Shown: piece by piece, positions 54,301-62,085 of the stretch
How positions within the stretch are numbered: the first letter of the stretch is position 1
Layout of the letters: every line of letters begins with the position of its first letter
Program-made: the position numbers and the translations under genes
Source of the DNA: Cytophagaceae bacterium
GTDB taxonomy: Bacteria > Bacteroidota > Bacteroidia > Cytophagales > Flexibacteraceae
Direction of reading: 5' to 3'
Assembly: GCA_027490155.1 (NCBI GenBank)
Contig: JAIXYP010000062.1
Coordinates: 51,391 to 115,390, forward strand
DNA length: 64,000 nt
The notes under the pieces: model-generated
Databases searched by the model: none
Told to the model about the DNA's origin: nothing
What the model saw: only the letters and a program-made list of their open reading frames with translations

Positions 54301-55821
54301 AAGATAATGATATTTCCCAAGGAAATTTCTACCCTGAATTAAACACCAATTGTCTCCTAAACCCCTAGCAATGTTTGTTCCTTCATAACGCTCGGTAGAT
54401 AGTCCTCCAAAGTTAAATCCAGCAGAACAAGAAGAGGGTGAAGATGAGGATACACTCGTTAGTTTAAGAATATCATCAGGAGTATATGACTCAGTCATAA
54501 CAATATTGATAGCATTAGGGTCAGATTCGTTGTTTGCATTTAACCATGCTCTTGCAGCGGTCAAGTTGCCTCCCAAAGCGTTTTGATATGCCGTTGCCGA
54601 ATAAGCTGAAGTTAAAAACTCAAGTACATTTTCAATTTTCCTACCACTACTGGTTTCTACTGCCCCGTAGTAAAACTTGATTCCGTTAGGCACAAGTACA
54701 AATTGTACACGGCTGTCAGGTCGGTTTTGGGTACCAAGCACGCCATAAGTTGGCGTTGCAGTGGCCAAATTTTTGAAGTTATCGTTGAGGGTTAAAAATT
54801 GATTGGGATAGCTTATTTCAGCGTTCGTATTAACTGTCGAGTTTATGTAGGTAGAGTAACGGGCATCTGGTAAAGTCGCCTTTGGTACCGTCAAAGGAGT
54901 ACCATAAGCCGCACCTTGATTATCTACCCTAACCCCACCCTTCGCATTAAGCCCTTCAATCAAGCTTGTCAGATATGGTTTATCAGCTTCATCATAATTA
55001 CTGAATACGGCTGGTACATTAGCGGTTGTGACTGGCTTAAAAACGTGGATCATAACCCTGATAACCTTCACAGGTGTGTGGGCAGGTATGTCAGGAGACT
55101 TGTTAACATAGTTGCCACAATCGGTATTGTAATAGATTTTATTCTGCTGGTTGGTAACTGGTTTGTTGTTAGCGACAATACCACTTGGGCTAGCCTCATT
55201 CAGACCACAGATAGTAATCTCACCGCCTTGTGCCTTATAGTCATTAACAATAGTGATTTTGCCCGGTGTACCCATCGTAATATCAGGAGCCAACTCCCAC
55301 CTGTTCAGCACCAGAACGCTCTGTCCAATAAAAACGCCTTTCAGGTCATTCCCATTCAGGATCGATAAACTACCACGAATGTTCCAGATAATATTGTTTG
55401 CGAGTATGCCTCCACGAAGGATCACGTTTACGCTATCAAAGACTGCATTGCCTAATACGTTGATGATAATCATGTCAGTAGCACTACCAGTGAAGACCTT
55501 CTTACCCTTAAAGGTAGTAGTTAGGTTCTGGACCGCAAGCTGGTGGTTGCAGCTGTAGGGTGGCGGGCTAACTACGCCTCCTCCTTCGCCATCACCAGTC
55601 TCTTCTATACCTCCGCCACCATCACCAGGATCCTCAGTTGGTCCACCAAAGCCTCCTGGGTCGATACCTATTCCTCCACCTCCGCTAGTACTTGGTGGTA
55701 GCGGCACAGCGTACTTGTAAACTCCTTGGTTTGTTAGGTTGAATAACGAATCAGCTTTGGGCGATTGTTGTCCTTGGTCGTTACCAGTGAGCCCACCATA
55801 CGTTTGCCGTATCTGGATCAT
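51298..55821 (-). CDS. Very large T9SS metzincin-like protein (main part, frameshifted)
   Basis: A 1507-residue frame that lacks its own signal peptide. Near residues 47-88 lies a Gly/Pro/Glu-rich linker. Near residue 543 is HEVLHCIGLGHTN (HExxHxxGxxH), a metzincin zinc-binding motif. After it come SYNPNPAVRYTNN-type Ig/PKD-like strands and several beta-helix-like stretches (LATEGTLTVNNNNFGPTTLSL). The C-terminal type A sorting domain is DIHPNPSTGLFTLSGAD, then KGKPVGIYYLRLQVG, ending KLLKQ. The signal peptide lies in another frame at 55781-56107, so the gene is probably broken, or two frames are joined by a shift. The stop overlaps the next ATG. Confidence 0.75.
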   Translation of the reverse strand: MIQIRQTYGGLTGNDQGQQSPKADSLFNLTNQGVYKYAVPLPPSTSGGGGIGIDPGGFGGPTEDPGDGGGGIEETGDGEGGGVVSPPPYSCNHQLAVQNLTTTFKGKKVFTGSATDMIIINVLGNAVFDSVNVILRGGILANNIIWNIRGSLSILNGNDLKGVFIGQSVLVLNRWELAPDITMGTPGKITIVNDYKAQGGEITICGLNEASPSGIVANNKPVTNQQNKIYYNTDCGNYVNKSPDIPAHTPVKVIRVMIHVFKPVTTANVPAVFSNYDEADKPYLTSLIEGLNAKGGVRVDNQGAAYGTPLTVPKATLPDARYSTYINSTVNTNAEISYPNQFLTLNDNFKNLATATPTYGVLGTQNRPDSRVQFVLVPNGIKFYYGAVETSSGRKIENVLEFLTSAYSATAYQNALGGNLTAARAWLNANNESDPNAINIVMTESYTPDDILKLTSVSSSSPSSCSAGFNFGGLSTERYEGTNIARGLGDNWCLIQGRNFLGKYHYLEGLYKLKITGNTCTYRSTVARPDWHQLNVTSYIVAHEVLHCIGLGHTNANGLDICSNAPYDGPSGASFNNAMTTRLPSGQYSNLTHCQKGRVHELLESSPISKVLINNYCTSSITDPTLSTTYVSGNGTANVNKWYSRMMLTGNLDVSGGAQLKVGCKLTFPSTVNGRNPQLAVKLSSRVEFMAGATIGKGSIQASNCSNATNLEIGSTNISSTGQITFNPVQGFVFISGHVRVEPGISIVVKKGATLYIGPQGILEFLGAGNFVVEDGGYLCVVSNILGKGAINMGTGSITFEPNANIGMVNPDITDPIYSTCSVVTACNIQSFDRYEFEVKYSTNPAVRYTNNNFVNVCANTPVEIKLVNRFGNAFTGAFVWRKNGVIIPLTSPNTSENIYVVSPTGTTDDVYTAVYSAGGCSYSYSIRLTSVQPSFTVESVNACVGERFRIKLNTTGYPNLNGITWSTPGANAVTPIGVNTCTANCQEYVVELVYFTAGVHEVTINIVNAVPGCTMQPIKIGLQAFAKEANGQCCYTGYSRVLGVANQVTDLNLGGQDVIYGGNTKVVGAINLRNGKLIFPPGSVVEMGYNDEVGYDDLTTTAGLVKPTFHVRGDVGVVTEVVAEGTIFREYCGLFPSISPFSLYGNAKVTIGTNAANPSLKSVVQTEGRPFHSQMHTGFLNLTEVQFPKVMLGMKLKGGGTSVANTGVSISNCYFLGGGNLELATEGTLTVNNNNFGPTTLSLNHNTNTNITENKWLDAIGSLIFKGINNNTVIRCNSFRVNLPISTNHTAIAIYENAQVNLVGGFHNIGSATINGDKAGNFFAIDATDQAIQTSTLFQAGNFTSPQITINGLQYRFAALLNDSPNQLNYHNFSDEFVGTTVGPCNPSGNYPSNMLNTTAMNNVTCLNPSVLFPPLLRQGQLTDLVGDDRPSIDIHPNPSTGLFTLSGADKVTTIDIFNSASQLVFHADGLGIDQYDLDLKGKPVGIYYLRLQVGKKVISSKLLKQ

Positions 55822-56107
55822 TTCTGTCTAAGGCATCTCGCACTTGCTGATTGCCTGTTGAGGCAACATTGCTTTGGAGGTAAAAATCACCTTTTACGTG
55901 GGTATTACTACCAGCTAGCTTCAACAGTCCAACCTGATTTTGACTCCTTAGCGTGTCACAGCTGACAAAGTTAAAGAGGTCAAGGTTGGGGGTAGAAATC
56001 CGTGTGTGAGTCTGCCCTATTACTGGCAAGTTGACCAGAACGGTCAAAACAGCCACTATAGCTATAACAAGCTTAGTGTACTTTACGTGGATTAGGTTCT
56101 GTGTCAT
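55781..56107 (-). CDS. Signal-peptide-bearing N-terminal frame of the large metzincin
   Basis: A 108-residue frame. ATG 56107 starts the signal peptide (MTQNLIHVKYTKLVIAIVAV, ending near PVIGQ). It continues with STPNLDLFNFVSCDT and LKLAGSNTHVKGDFYLQ, and stops at 55781, 41 bases into the 1507-residue frame. The two frames are offset by +1. As the large frame has a T9SS tail but no signal, I infer one gene split by a single-base change at about 55780-55830. A real two-protein arrangement is less likely. Confidence 0.65.
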   Translation of the reverse strand: MTQNLIHVKYTKLVIAIVAVLTVLVNLPVIGQTHTRISTPNLDLFNFVSCDTLRSQNQVGLLKLAGSNTHVKGDFYLQSNVASTGNQQVRDALDRNDPDTANVWWAHW

Positions 56108-56140
56108 AAAAACCAGGATTTGGAGATGGATGTTACTTCC

Positions 56141-56173
56141 CAAATCTAGTAAAACCTGTTGATATTGTGCAAA
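56141..56173 (-). promoter_or_regulatory. Promoter (TTTG-N21-TAGATTTG) for the metzincin locus
   Basis: Minus-strand TTTG at 56173-56170 and TAGATTTG at 56148-56141 with a 21-base spacer, matching the consensus. The TTG at 56143 is inside the box, so ATG 56107 is the start. It supports one transcript covering 55781-56107, 51298-55821 and 49724-51301. Confidence 0.7.
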
Positions 56174-56514
56174 TTAAAATTTGTTAATGTCGAAATAAAC
56201 AAGGTGTTCATAGCTGAAAACGCAAGTTTAGGCCAGAATATTTTTCGAAAGGGGCAGGTGAAGTGTTCACCTCGTTTAACCTTTTTATACTGCCTAGCCT
56301 AAAGATAGTAAACATCTAGCTATACAACTCTTGGCATAAGTTGACTATTGTAGGTTGCTCAGACAAACCAAAATCCTTAAGCTCATGTGGACCTACCAGC
56401 TGTCCAAAGCCCGGACCTCTGGACCACCAAAAACACCAATTAAGCCCCCCTACCAATCATCCACCCACCCCCGCCCAATTTTTGCATACCCTAATCCAAC
56501 AACCAAACCACCAA
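56174..56514. other. AT-rich intergenic region with an inverted repeat
   Basis: No coding sequence is supported. At 56256-56272 is a perfect dyad AGGTGAA-GTG-TTCACCT, 83 bases upstream of the promoter's -33 element, a possible operator. The C-rich stretch at 56440-56520 has no hairpin or frame I can support. Confidence 0.4.
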
Positions 56515-56775
56515 CTACACCCTCCTCAACCGCCGCAAAGGGGCTACCATACCAGCAATTAGACCGGTGACACCCATGCTGAGTACACCACCTAAGACAA
56601 TGGTACGCTGTAAACCAAACCAGGAGGCCGTCAACCCAGATTCAAAAGAGCCGATTTCCTTGCTGCTCGTGATAAAGATGGACTCAACGGCGGAGACGCG
56701 ACCCCGCATGGTTTCGGGGGTGTAGGTCTGCGTGATGGTGATCCGGATTACAACACTGATATGGTCTTGGGCTAC
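56515..56775 (-). pseudogene. C-terminal remnant of an MFS transporter
   Basis: About 85 codons read as the end of a major facilitator transporter of the EntS-like group: SVVIRITITQTYTPETMRGR, then VSAVESIFITSSKEIGSFES, then GLTASWFGLQRTIVLGGVLS, and a final hydrophobic helix. The N-terminal ~330 residues are missing. The reading breaks off at about 56775, beside the methyltransferase stop at 56781. I infer a transporter cut by insertion or deletion. Confidence 0.7.
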
Positions 56776-56780
56776 GCTAT

Positions 56781-57410
56781 TTATGTGTCAAGGTGACGGT
56801 TTTTTTCAAAGCTACAAAATGAAAAGCTCTGAGTTGTTTTGAACGGAGTGGTATGGATTTCGTTAATACAGTTCAGTTTTGTAAACCTATTGCTGAATTG
56901 CTCTGTCAGGTGCTCTTCGCTGTATTGCTTTATAGGTAAGCCACTGCATTTTTCAGGACCGCTTTCAGAGAACGTACCAATTACCATAAAGCCGCTTACA
57001 GTTTTTTCAGCTAACCCTAGGTAGGTGCCTATTTGCTTTGGTGTGGTTAAAAAATGAAATGCTGCGCGGTCGTGCCACAAGTCAAATTGCCCGTCCGGTT
57101 GAAACTGGGTAATATCTGATACAATCCATGTTACTAACAAGTGTTTTTCCCCCAGCCTAGCTTTGGCTTTCTCTAAAGCACTTTCTGAAATATCTAGCAC
57201 TGTAATATCTGTATACCCATCCAAAAGCAAAAAATCCACAAGCAAGCTATCCCCGCCACCAATATCGATAATGCGGGCATTCTTTGGCAGGTTGAAGCCT
57301 CTTATAAAGTTAAGAGAAGTTTGTGGAACGGGTTGTGTCCAACTCACCTGTTCCGGCCCTTTCGTCTGATAAACATGCTCCCAATGTTCTTTCCTACTTT
57401 CCTCCTGCAT
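56781..57410 (-). CDS. Class I SAM-dependent methyltransferase, probably acquired
   Basis: A 209-residue methyltransferase. The AdoMet motif I is IIDIGGGDSLLVDFLL, motif II VLDISESALEKAK, and motif III FDLWHDRAAFHFLT. The order is typical of thiopurine-type or tellurite-type small methyltransferases. HWEHVYQTKGPEQVSWTQ is the usual N-terminal helix. The gene looks clearly more AT-rich than rseP next to it and abuts a truncated transporter, signs of transfer. The substrate is unknown. Confidence 0.85.
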   Translation of the reverse strand: MQEESRKEHWEHVYQTKGPEQVSWTQPVPQTSLNFIRGFNLPKNARIIDIGGGDSLLVDFLLLDGYTDITVLDISESALEKAKARLGEKHLLVTWIVSDITQFQPDGQFDLWHDRAAFHFLTTPKQIGTYLGLAEKTVSGFMVIGTFSESGPEKCSGLPIKQYSEEHLTEQFSNRFTKLNCINEIHTTPFKTTQSFSFCSFEKNRHLDT

Positions 57411-57523
57411 TGCTTTTTAAGTTTTCAGCATTTTTTGTGTCTTATACCATACTAGTCCCTTAACCAAAAACCCAACAACATCAGTCATTGGGTTTACAAA
57501 GGCACTAAGTACAAAATCGGACC

Positions 57524-58840
57524 CTAGAATATCCGCTTAAATATATCATTGAAGATCACAAAGCCCATTAGGCTCAGCAGCATAACCATGCCGACTTTTT
57601 GTGCATTCTCCAAGAACTTATCACTTGGTTTGCGGCGCAGGATCATCTCATAAAGCAAGAATACGCAGTGGCCACCGTCAAGCGCAGGGATCGGTAATAG
57701 GTTCATGAATGCCAAGGCCATCGAGAGCAAGCCCGTCATGCGCCAGAAGTTCTGCCAGTCCCAGACACCACCGAAAAGGTCTTGCGCCATCGCTACCGGT
57801 CCTTGGAAGGCATTCCCTGCCGAAACCTCACCAGTGAAGACCTTGGAAAGGCCCTTGATGTTCACGAAGACCACTTCCATAGCTGCATCCCAACCACGCG
57901 GCAGCGACTCTACTAAAGAGTATTCTACCTTCTTTTCAACAAGGTCTAACTTGGGCTGGAAACCAATCAAGGCATCAGAGGTAATCTCGATCGTGAGGAA
58001 CAGCTGTACGCCACTACGGGTTACGGCAGTGTTCACTTTCTGGCCTTTGACCTCCTTGAGTTTGTTTTGCAATTCGTTAAAAAACCGTATTGGCGTTCCG
58101 TTGATGGCCGTGATGCGATCGCCGACTTGTAGCCCAGCTTTTTCTCCCGGCATACCAGACCTCAATTGGCCTACGCTGAAAGTAGCTGCAGGCAGCATGA
58201 AGGCCTTCTGGAACCGCTCTTCCGACAGGCGCTCAGCGAGATCAGACGGGATGTCGATCCGGATTTGCTGCCCGTTGCGCTCGACGGTATAATAGCTTTT
58301 GGTGCCCAGCAATACCTCGCTAGTCAGAACTTCGTAGAAGCGGTCGATGGGTTGGCCATTGACGCTAATGATCTTGTCATAGTCCTGCAGGCCGATGGCT
58401 TTGGCAGGCTCAGAAGCGACGATGCCGTATTTGGCCTCAGAGGCAGGGACATAAGTTTCGCCATAGTGCCAGGTCAGCATCGTGAAGATGGCTACCCCCG
58501 TGATGACGTTAAAAATGATGCCACCCAACATCACCAACAGGCGCTGCCAAGCCGGCTTCGAACGGAACTCCCAGCTTTCAGGTTCCCCGCTCATCTTGGC
58601 GGTGTCGAGGCTTTCGTCCACCATGCCACTAATCTTGACAAATCCACCCATCGGGATGGCACCTAGGCCATACTCAGTCTCGCCCCATTTGAAGCTAAAG
58701 ACCTTAGGTGGGAAACCGATAAAATACTTCTCGACCCGCATGCCGAACCACTTAGCAAAAAGCAAGTGGCCCAATTCGTGGAGCCCGACTAATATACTGA
58801 TGGCCAGCAAAAACTGACCCACCATTATGACAATATGCAT
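57524..58840 (-). CDS. rseP: RseP-type site-2 intramembrane protease
   Basis: A 438-residue zinc protease in the inner membrane. ATG 58840 gives MHIVIMVGQFLLAISILVGL then HELGH at 21-25, the metal site in the first membrane segment. A second site, LDGGH, lies in the third segment near the C-terminus. Between them are PDZ domains (one near VNGQPIDRFYEVL, a second near GLQVGDRITAINGTP). The enzyme cleaves membrane-bound anti-sigma factors or signal peptides. The longer frame to 58897 is not needed for the family. Confidence 0.92.
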   Translation of the reverse strand: MHIVIMVGQFLLAISILVGLHELGHLLFAKWFGMRVEKYFIGFPPKVFSFKWGETEYGLGAIPMGGFVKISGMVDESLDTAKMSGEPESWEFRSKPAWQRLLVMLGGIIFNVITGVAIFTMLTWHYGETYVPASEAKYGIVASEPAKAIGLQDYDKIISVNGQPIDRFYEVLTSEVLLGTKSYYTVERNGQQIRIDIPSDLAERLSEERFQKAFMLPAATFSVGQLRSGMPGEKAGLQVGDRITAINGTPIRFFNELQNKLKEVKGQKVNTAVTRSGVQLFLTIEITSDALIGFQPKLDLVEKKVEYSLVESLPRGWDAAMEVVFVNIKGLSKVFTGEVSAGNAFQGPVAMAQDLFGGVWDWQNFWRMTGLLSMALAFMNLLPIPALDGGHCVFLLYEMILRRKPSDKFLENAQKVGMVMLLSLMGFVIFNDIFKRIF

Positions 58841-59032
58841 AGTTTGCTGATCGAATTCAGGGGGTGCCGGCCGTCCGCAGTTGTTGCAGGGCCGCACCTA
58901 TCCTCAACTACAAATATCAGACGAAATTGCTTGAGAATCCTTGTTTTTTCTGGGCAGCTAAAGGCATGCGCTTGGCATAGCTAGGCAAGGATCTGGTTCA
59001 GGTCTGGTTGATGGTGGTAGCCATACCAGCAA

Positions 59033-61006
59033 CTAGGATGCTAAGCTAGGCAGATTGAGGCGGCTGAGCTCGCGGTTGTAGTACTGGACCGAACCTTGCA
59101 AGTGCTGCCTAAATCGGCCAAATTGTTGTTGGTGATCTGGGCTAATGGTTCGCAATAGGTACTGTTGCTCTAGGTCGTTGGCCAAGATACTAGCCTCGTG
59201 CAGGCCCATGAGCTTGAGGTTACTCTTGAGCTTATGGATCGCCGCCGCTGCTAGTTGGTAGTCAGCTCGGTTGATGAGATCTTGTAGCTCGTCGATGGCC
59301 ATCGGGACGTTCTGGATATAGAGGCTGATCATCTCGCGCCAGAAGCCAGGGTCATTACCTGCTAGGTTGGTCAGATAAGAGGTGTCCACATTGTCTGGCA
59401 AAATAGCCAATTCGCTAACCTGGACACTGCCAAGCAAGGCATTGTTAAGCTGCTCGAGGCTACTGACCTCAAGCGGGATCGGTAGGTTGAGCTGGATGCC
59501 GATGCTATTAAGCTGGCCTTGCCAATAGATCGTCGGCACCAGCTGTAGTGCAACCAACACTGGTGGTTTGATTTTGTGCAGCTCGCAAGCCATTAACCAT
59601 CCTTGTATCGTTTGCTGCAAGGTGCTAAAATGATAGTTGGCATTGTCTGGCTGGTCCTGCTGGCGGAACAAACCGATGTCGGTCTGGATCAGCAACGCCT
59701 CAAACGGATGGCTTAGATCTGACACAAGGGCCTGGTTAGCCTCCTCAATCGTTTTGCAGCGTGTGACCTCATATCCGGCCCCACCCAAGACATAGCTGAG
59801 GTAGTTCAGCTTCTGGTCCGAAACCGCAATGACCAATAGTTTGCCCTTGACCAGGTCTTGTGTCTGGGCCTTGACACGTCTGAAACTAAGGGCAATCGTC
59901 CAGCGATGGCCACCAGAAGCTACTGGCTTAACCTTCAGCGACCCACCCCAAGCAGCAATTAGGTCGAGTGCATACCGAAGCCCCACATACGGGACCTGGT
60001 AGCTTTTGGGCAGCTCCTTAATCCGGTCGAGGTAGTCATCAGCCAAGATATAGTCCTGATAGTCGGGGATAGTATCATTGGTATCCTCGATCTCGAAATG
60101 CAGGACGATGTCATCCTCGCCTTGTTCGTTGACTTTAATATTGATTGTGATCAGCCCACCATTGGCCCTCAGAAATGCCATTTCGGTTACACTCAGCAAG
60201 ATGGTCTGCAACACAGCCTGGTCGTATGCCAGCTCGAGGTCTTGGTCCTGCGTAATAACAGGATCGATCTTGATCTCGATGGGTGTTAGCCGCTCGTTGG
60301 CCATCAGCTGTAGCGGATGGAGTTGTTGCCACAGATCCTGATTGATCCGGTTGCGCGACTCAGTCATCACTAGCTTCTTGTTCAGGATATCCGACGCCGA
60401 GGTGAACTTGTTAAGCGCGTTGTTAAGCGATAGCCCCAGAATAATGAGGCTTTCTTGCGCGACAAAAAATGGATGGGTCGTATTGGCAGGCGCTACCTGA
60501 CTGAATTGTTGCCCCCAAATGCTCGGGCCCCGCAAGATGTGCCGATTCTGGAGTTTGACTTGTTGCGTAAGCAAGTCCATGAGTTTGTAGCCATGGTCCA
60601 AGGCGACCTCTAGTGTCTTTAGCTCGGTGGTTTGGCGTCTGATCTCGGTTTTGTCCTTCAGGATAATCATGCCACCAAGGCCGTCTGGCATGCCAAAACT
60701 AGAAACCTCAAAATAGAAGGTCGTATAGTGTTTGTCGATCTCTTGGCTGTAAGTTCCGTTTTGGCCATTTAGTGCCCCCTCGATGGCTGGTCCTATCAGC
60801 TGACGGACTTCGTACAAATCGATCAGCTCCATCACGTCCTGTCCGATATGTGCCACGATGCCCCAGAAACTAAACAATATGGTCCGGAAACTATCGTTCA
60901 TCAGCCCCAGCCGATAATCTGGCAGGACAAATAGTATCCCCTCAGAACTAGCCTCGAGTAAAGCACCTAGGGCAGTGATTTGCGGAATGAGCGAGGCACG
61001 GTGCAT
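59033..61006 (-). CDS. Degenerate sensor kinase with PAS, receiver-like and Hpt domains
   Basis: A 657-residue protein. The N-terminal ~125 residues are PAS-like (LEASSEGILFVLPDYRLGL). A HATPase-like region lies at ~240-390 (VGLRYALDLIAAWGGSLKV resembles its G2 end), but the N-box Asn is not evident (LLSVTEMAFLRANGG) and no clear DxGxG loop is seen. No HisKA-type H-box is evident either. The receiver-like part (~398-540) lacks a clear phosphoacceptor Asp. The C-terminal Hpt domain is intact, with His591 in IHKLKSNLKLMGL. It may be a phosphotransfer or signalling scaffold rather than an active kinase. Confidence 0.7.
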   Translation of the reverse strand: MHRASLIPQITALGALLEASSEGILFVLPDYRLGLMNDSFRTILFSFWGIVAHIGQDVMELIDLYEVRQLIGPAIEGALNGQNGTYSQEIDKHYTTFYFEVSSFGMPDGLGGMIILKDKTEIRRQTTELKTLEVALDHGYKLMDLLTQQVKLQNRHILRGPSIWGQQFSQVAPANTTHPFFVAQESLIILGLSLNNALNKFTSASDILNKKLVMTESRNRINQDLWQQLHPLQLMANERLTPIEIKIDPVITQDQDLELAYDQAVLQTILLSVTEMAFLRANGGLITINIKVNEQGEDDIVLHFEIEDTNDTIPDYQDYILADDYLDRIKELPKSYQVPYVGLRYALDLIAAWGGSLKVKPVASGGHRWTIALSFRRVKAQTQDLVKGKLLVIAVSDQKLNYLSYVLGGAGYEVTRCKTIEEANQALVSDLSHPFEALLIQTDIGLFRQQDQPDNANYHFSTLQQTIQGWLMACELHKIKPPVLVALQLVPTIYWQGQLNSIGIQLNLPIPLEVSSLEQLNNALLGSVQVSELAILPDNVDTSYLTNLAGNDPGFWREMISLYIQNVPMAIDELQDLINRADYQLAAAAIHKLKSNLKLMGLHEASILANDLEQQYLLRTISPDHQQQFGRFRQHLQGSVQYYNRELSRLNLPSLAS

Positions 61007-61159
61007 AACAGAAAATCAAATTAGTAAGTCCACTAAAGCTACTCTTGCGGTTTCTGGTTTGACACGCATAACCACAGGATCAAACTACAATAAACGGCAG
61101 ATTTGCGACTGGTCTAAGCCCAATGTTATCAAGTTTGGGTTTTTTCGGACAAAACACCA

Positions 61160-61396
61160 TCATCCCTGCAGCAAACCAATCGCTTCAAATTTATCAAACA
61201 CCCATTCGGTATGCGGGGCGTCTTTCATTTCGTCCGTCAGGTCTTGGCCGGCCCAATGCTCGTAGTGTTTGCCATTGCGCCAGAGACGAGAGTTGGTTAC
61301 GTCATAGATCTGCCCCTTGTAGGCCACCCAAATTTCGGGTTTGTCGGCCCCGTTGCGCAAGGCTAGCTGTGCTTTGGTATAGGTACGTAGGGCCAT
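61160..61396 (-). CDS. Cytochrome b5-like heme/steroid-binding protein
   Basis: A 78-residue cytochrome b5-fold protein. It has YTKAQLALRNGADKPEIWVA, then YKGQIYDVTNSRLWRNG, then HYEHWAGQDLTDEMKDAPH. The two His that may serve as heme ligands are in EHWAGQDL and DAPHTEW, though the family varies. It has no signal or membrane segment. It may bind heme or another hydrophobic ligand in the cytoplasm. Confidence 0.85.
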   Translation of the reverse strand: MALRTYTKAQLALRNGADKPEIWVAYKGQIYDVTNSRLWRNGKHYEHWAGQDLTDEMKDAPHTEWVFDKFEAIGLLQG

Positions 61397-61626
61397 TTGG
61401 TGTGGTGCTATAGGATGATTATAGATGGGTATGCAGTTCTACCTCCTGTCGTATCCAGGCATTGTAGGCAACGATCGAATTGCTGATGTCTGCAAATGTA
61501 GGCCAAATCAGCCTATGGCGAAGTCGTTTTGGTCTCTACCTACATCTGGGTCACCCTATGGTCCAGACCCTTAGGATGCCCTACCTTTGCCTACCATGTT
61601 CTGCTAGCATCTATTTATCCTAGCGC

Positions 61627-62043
61627 ATGATGGTTCTGTCTATGCCATCCTCACAATCCAGCCCCTTCATTGGCCAACCTAAGGACCCTCAGCTAGAGCC
61701 TGGTTACCCATTGAGGGTGATCATAAGCTGGTGGCTCAGTCGGTGGTTGGGCTATTCGCTTGGCCTTGCTGGGATGGGTGGGTTTGCCTATCTGCTATTG
61801 CACCAGATATCACTAGTTGGCGCGCCAGGTTGGGAACAGTTGGTAGGCTACGTGGTCCTGACCCAGTTGCTTTATGTCCTGATGTTTTCGGTCGATTTTG
61901 TACGGTCAAGCAGGGAAGGGGTCGATCTGTCAAAAGCTGCCCAGTTGCGTCAAGACCTCTGGCAGTTCGGTTTTCGATTAATGATTGGGCTGGCTTTGTT
62001 CCCGGTGGTTTGTGTCCTGTTCCTGAACCGGAGCAAGTTCTAG
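61627..62043 (+). CDS. Small membrane protein of unknown function
   Basis: A 138-residue protein with three hydrophobic segments (about 40-60, 70-90 and 115-132) and an N-terminal Pro/Ser-rich tail. No family is recognised. Start ATG 61627 is one of two close ATG (also at 61630). It is convergent with the partial T9SS gene. Confidence 0.55.
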   Translation: MMVLSMPSSQSSPFIGQPKDPQLEPGYPLRVIISWWLSRWLGYSLGLAGMGGFAYLLLHQISLVGAPGWEQLVGYVVLTQLLYVLMFSVDFVRSSREGVDLSKAAQLRQDLWQFGFRLMIGLALFPVVCVLFLNRSKF

Positions 62044-62085
62044 TAACCGATTTAAGCCCCAAGACTTTTGGCTGCACTTACCTCA

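Noticed and set aside
58166..58666. 166-codon frame inside rseP
   Set aside because: Antisense shadow of RseP with no domain or start signals.
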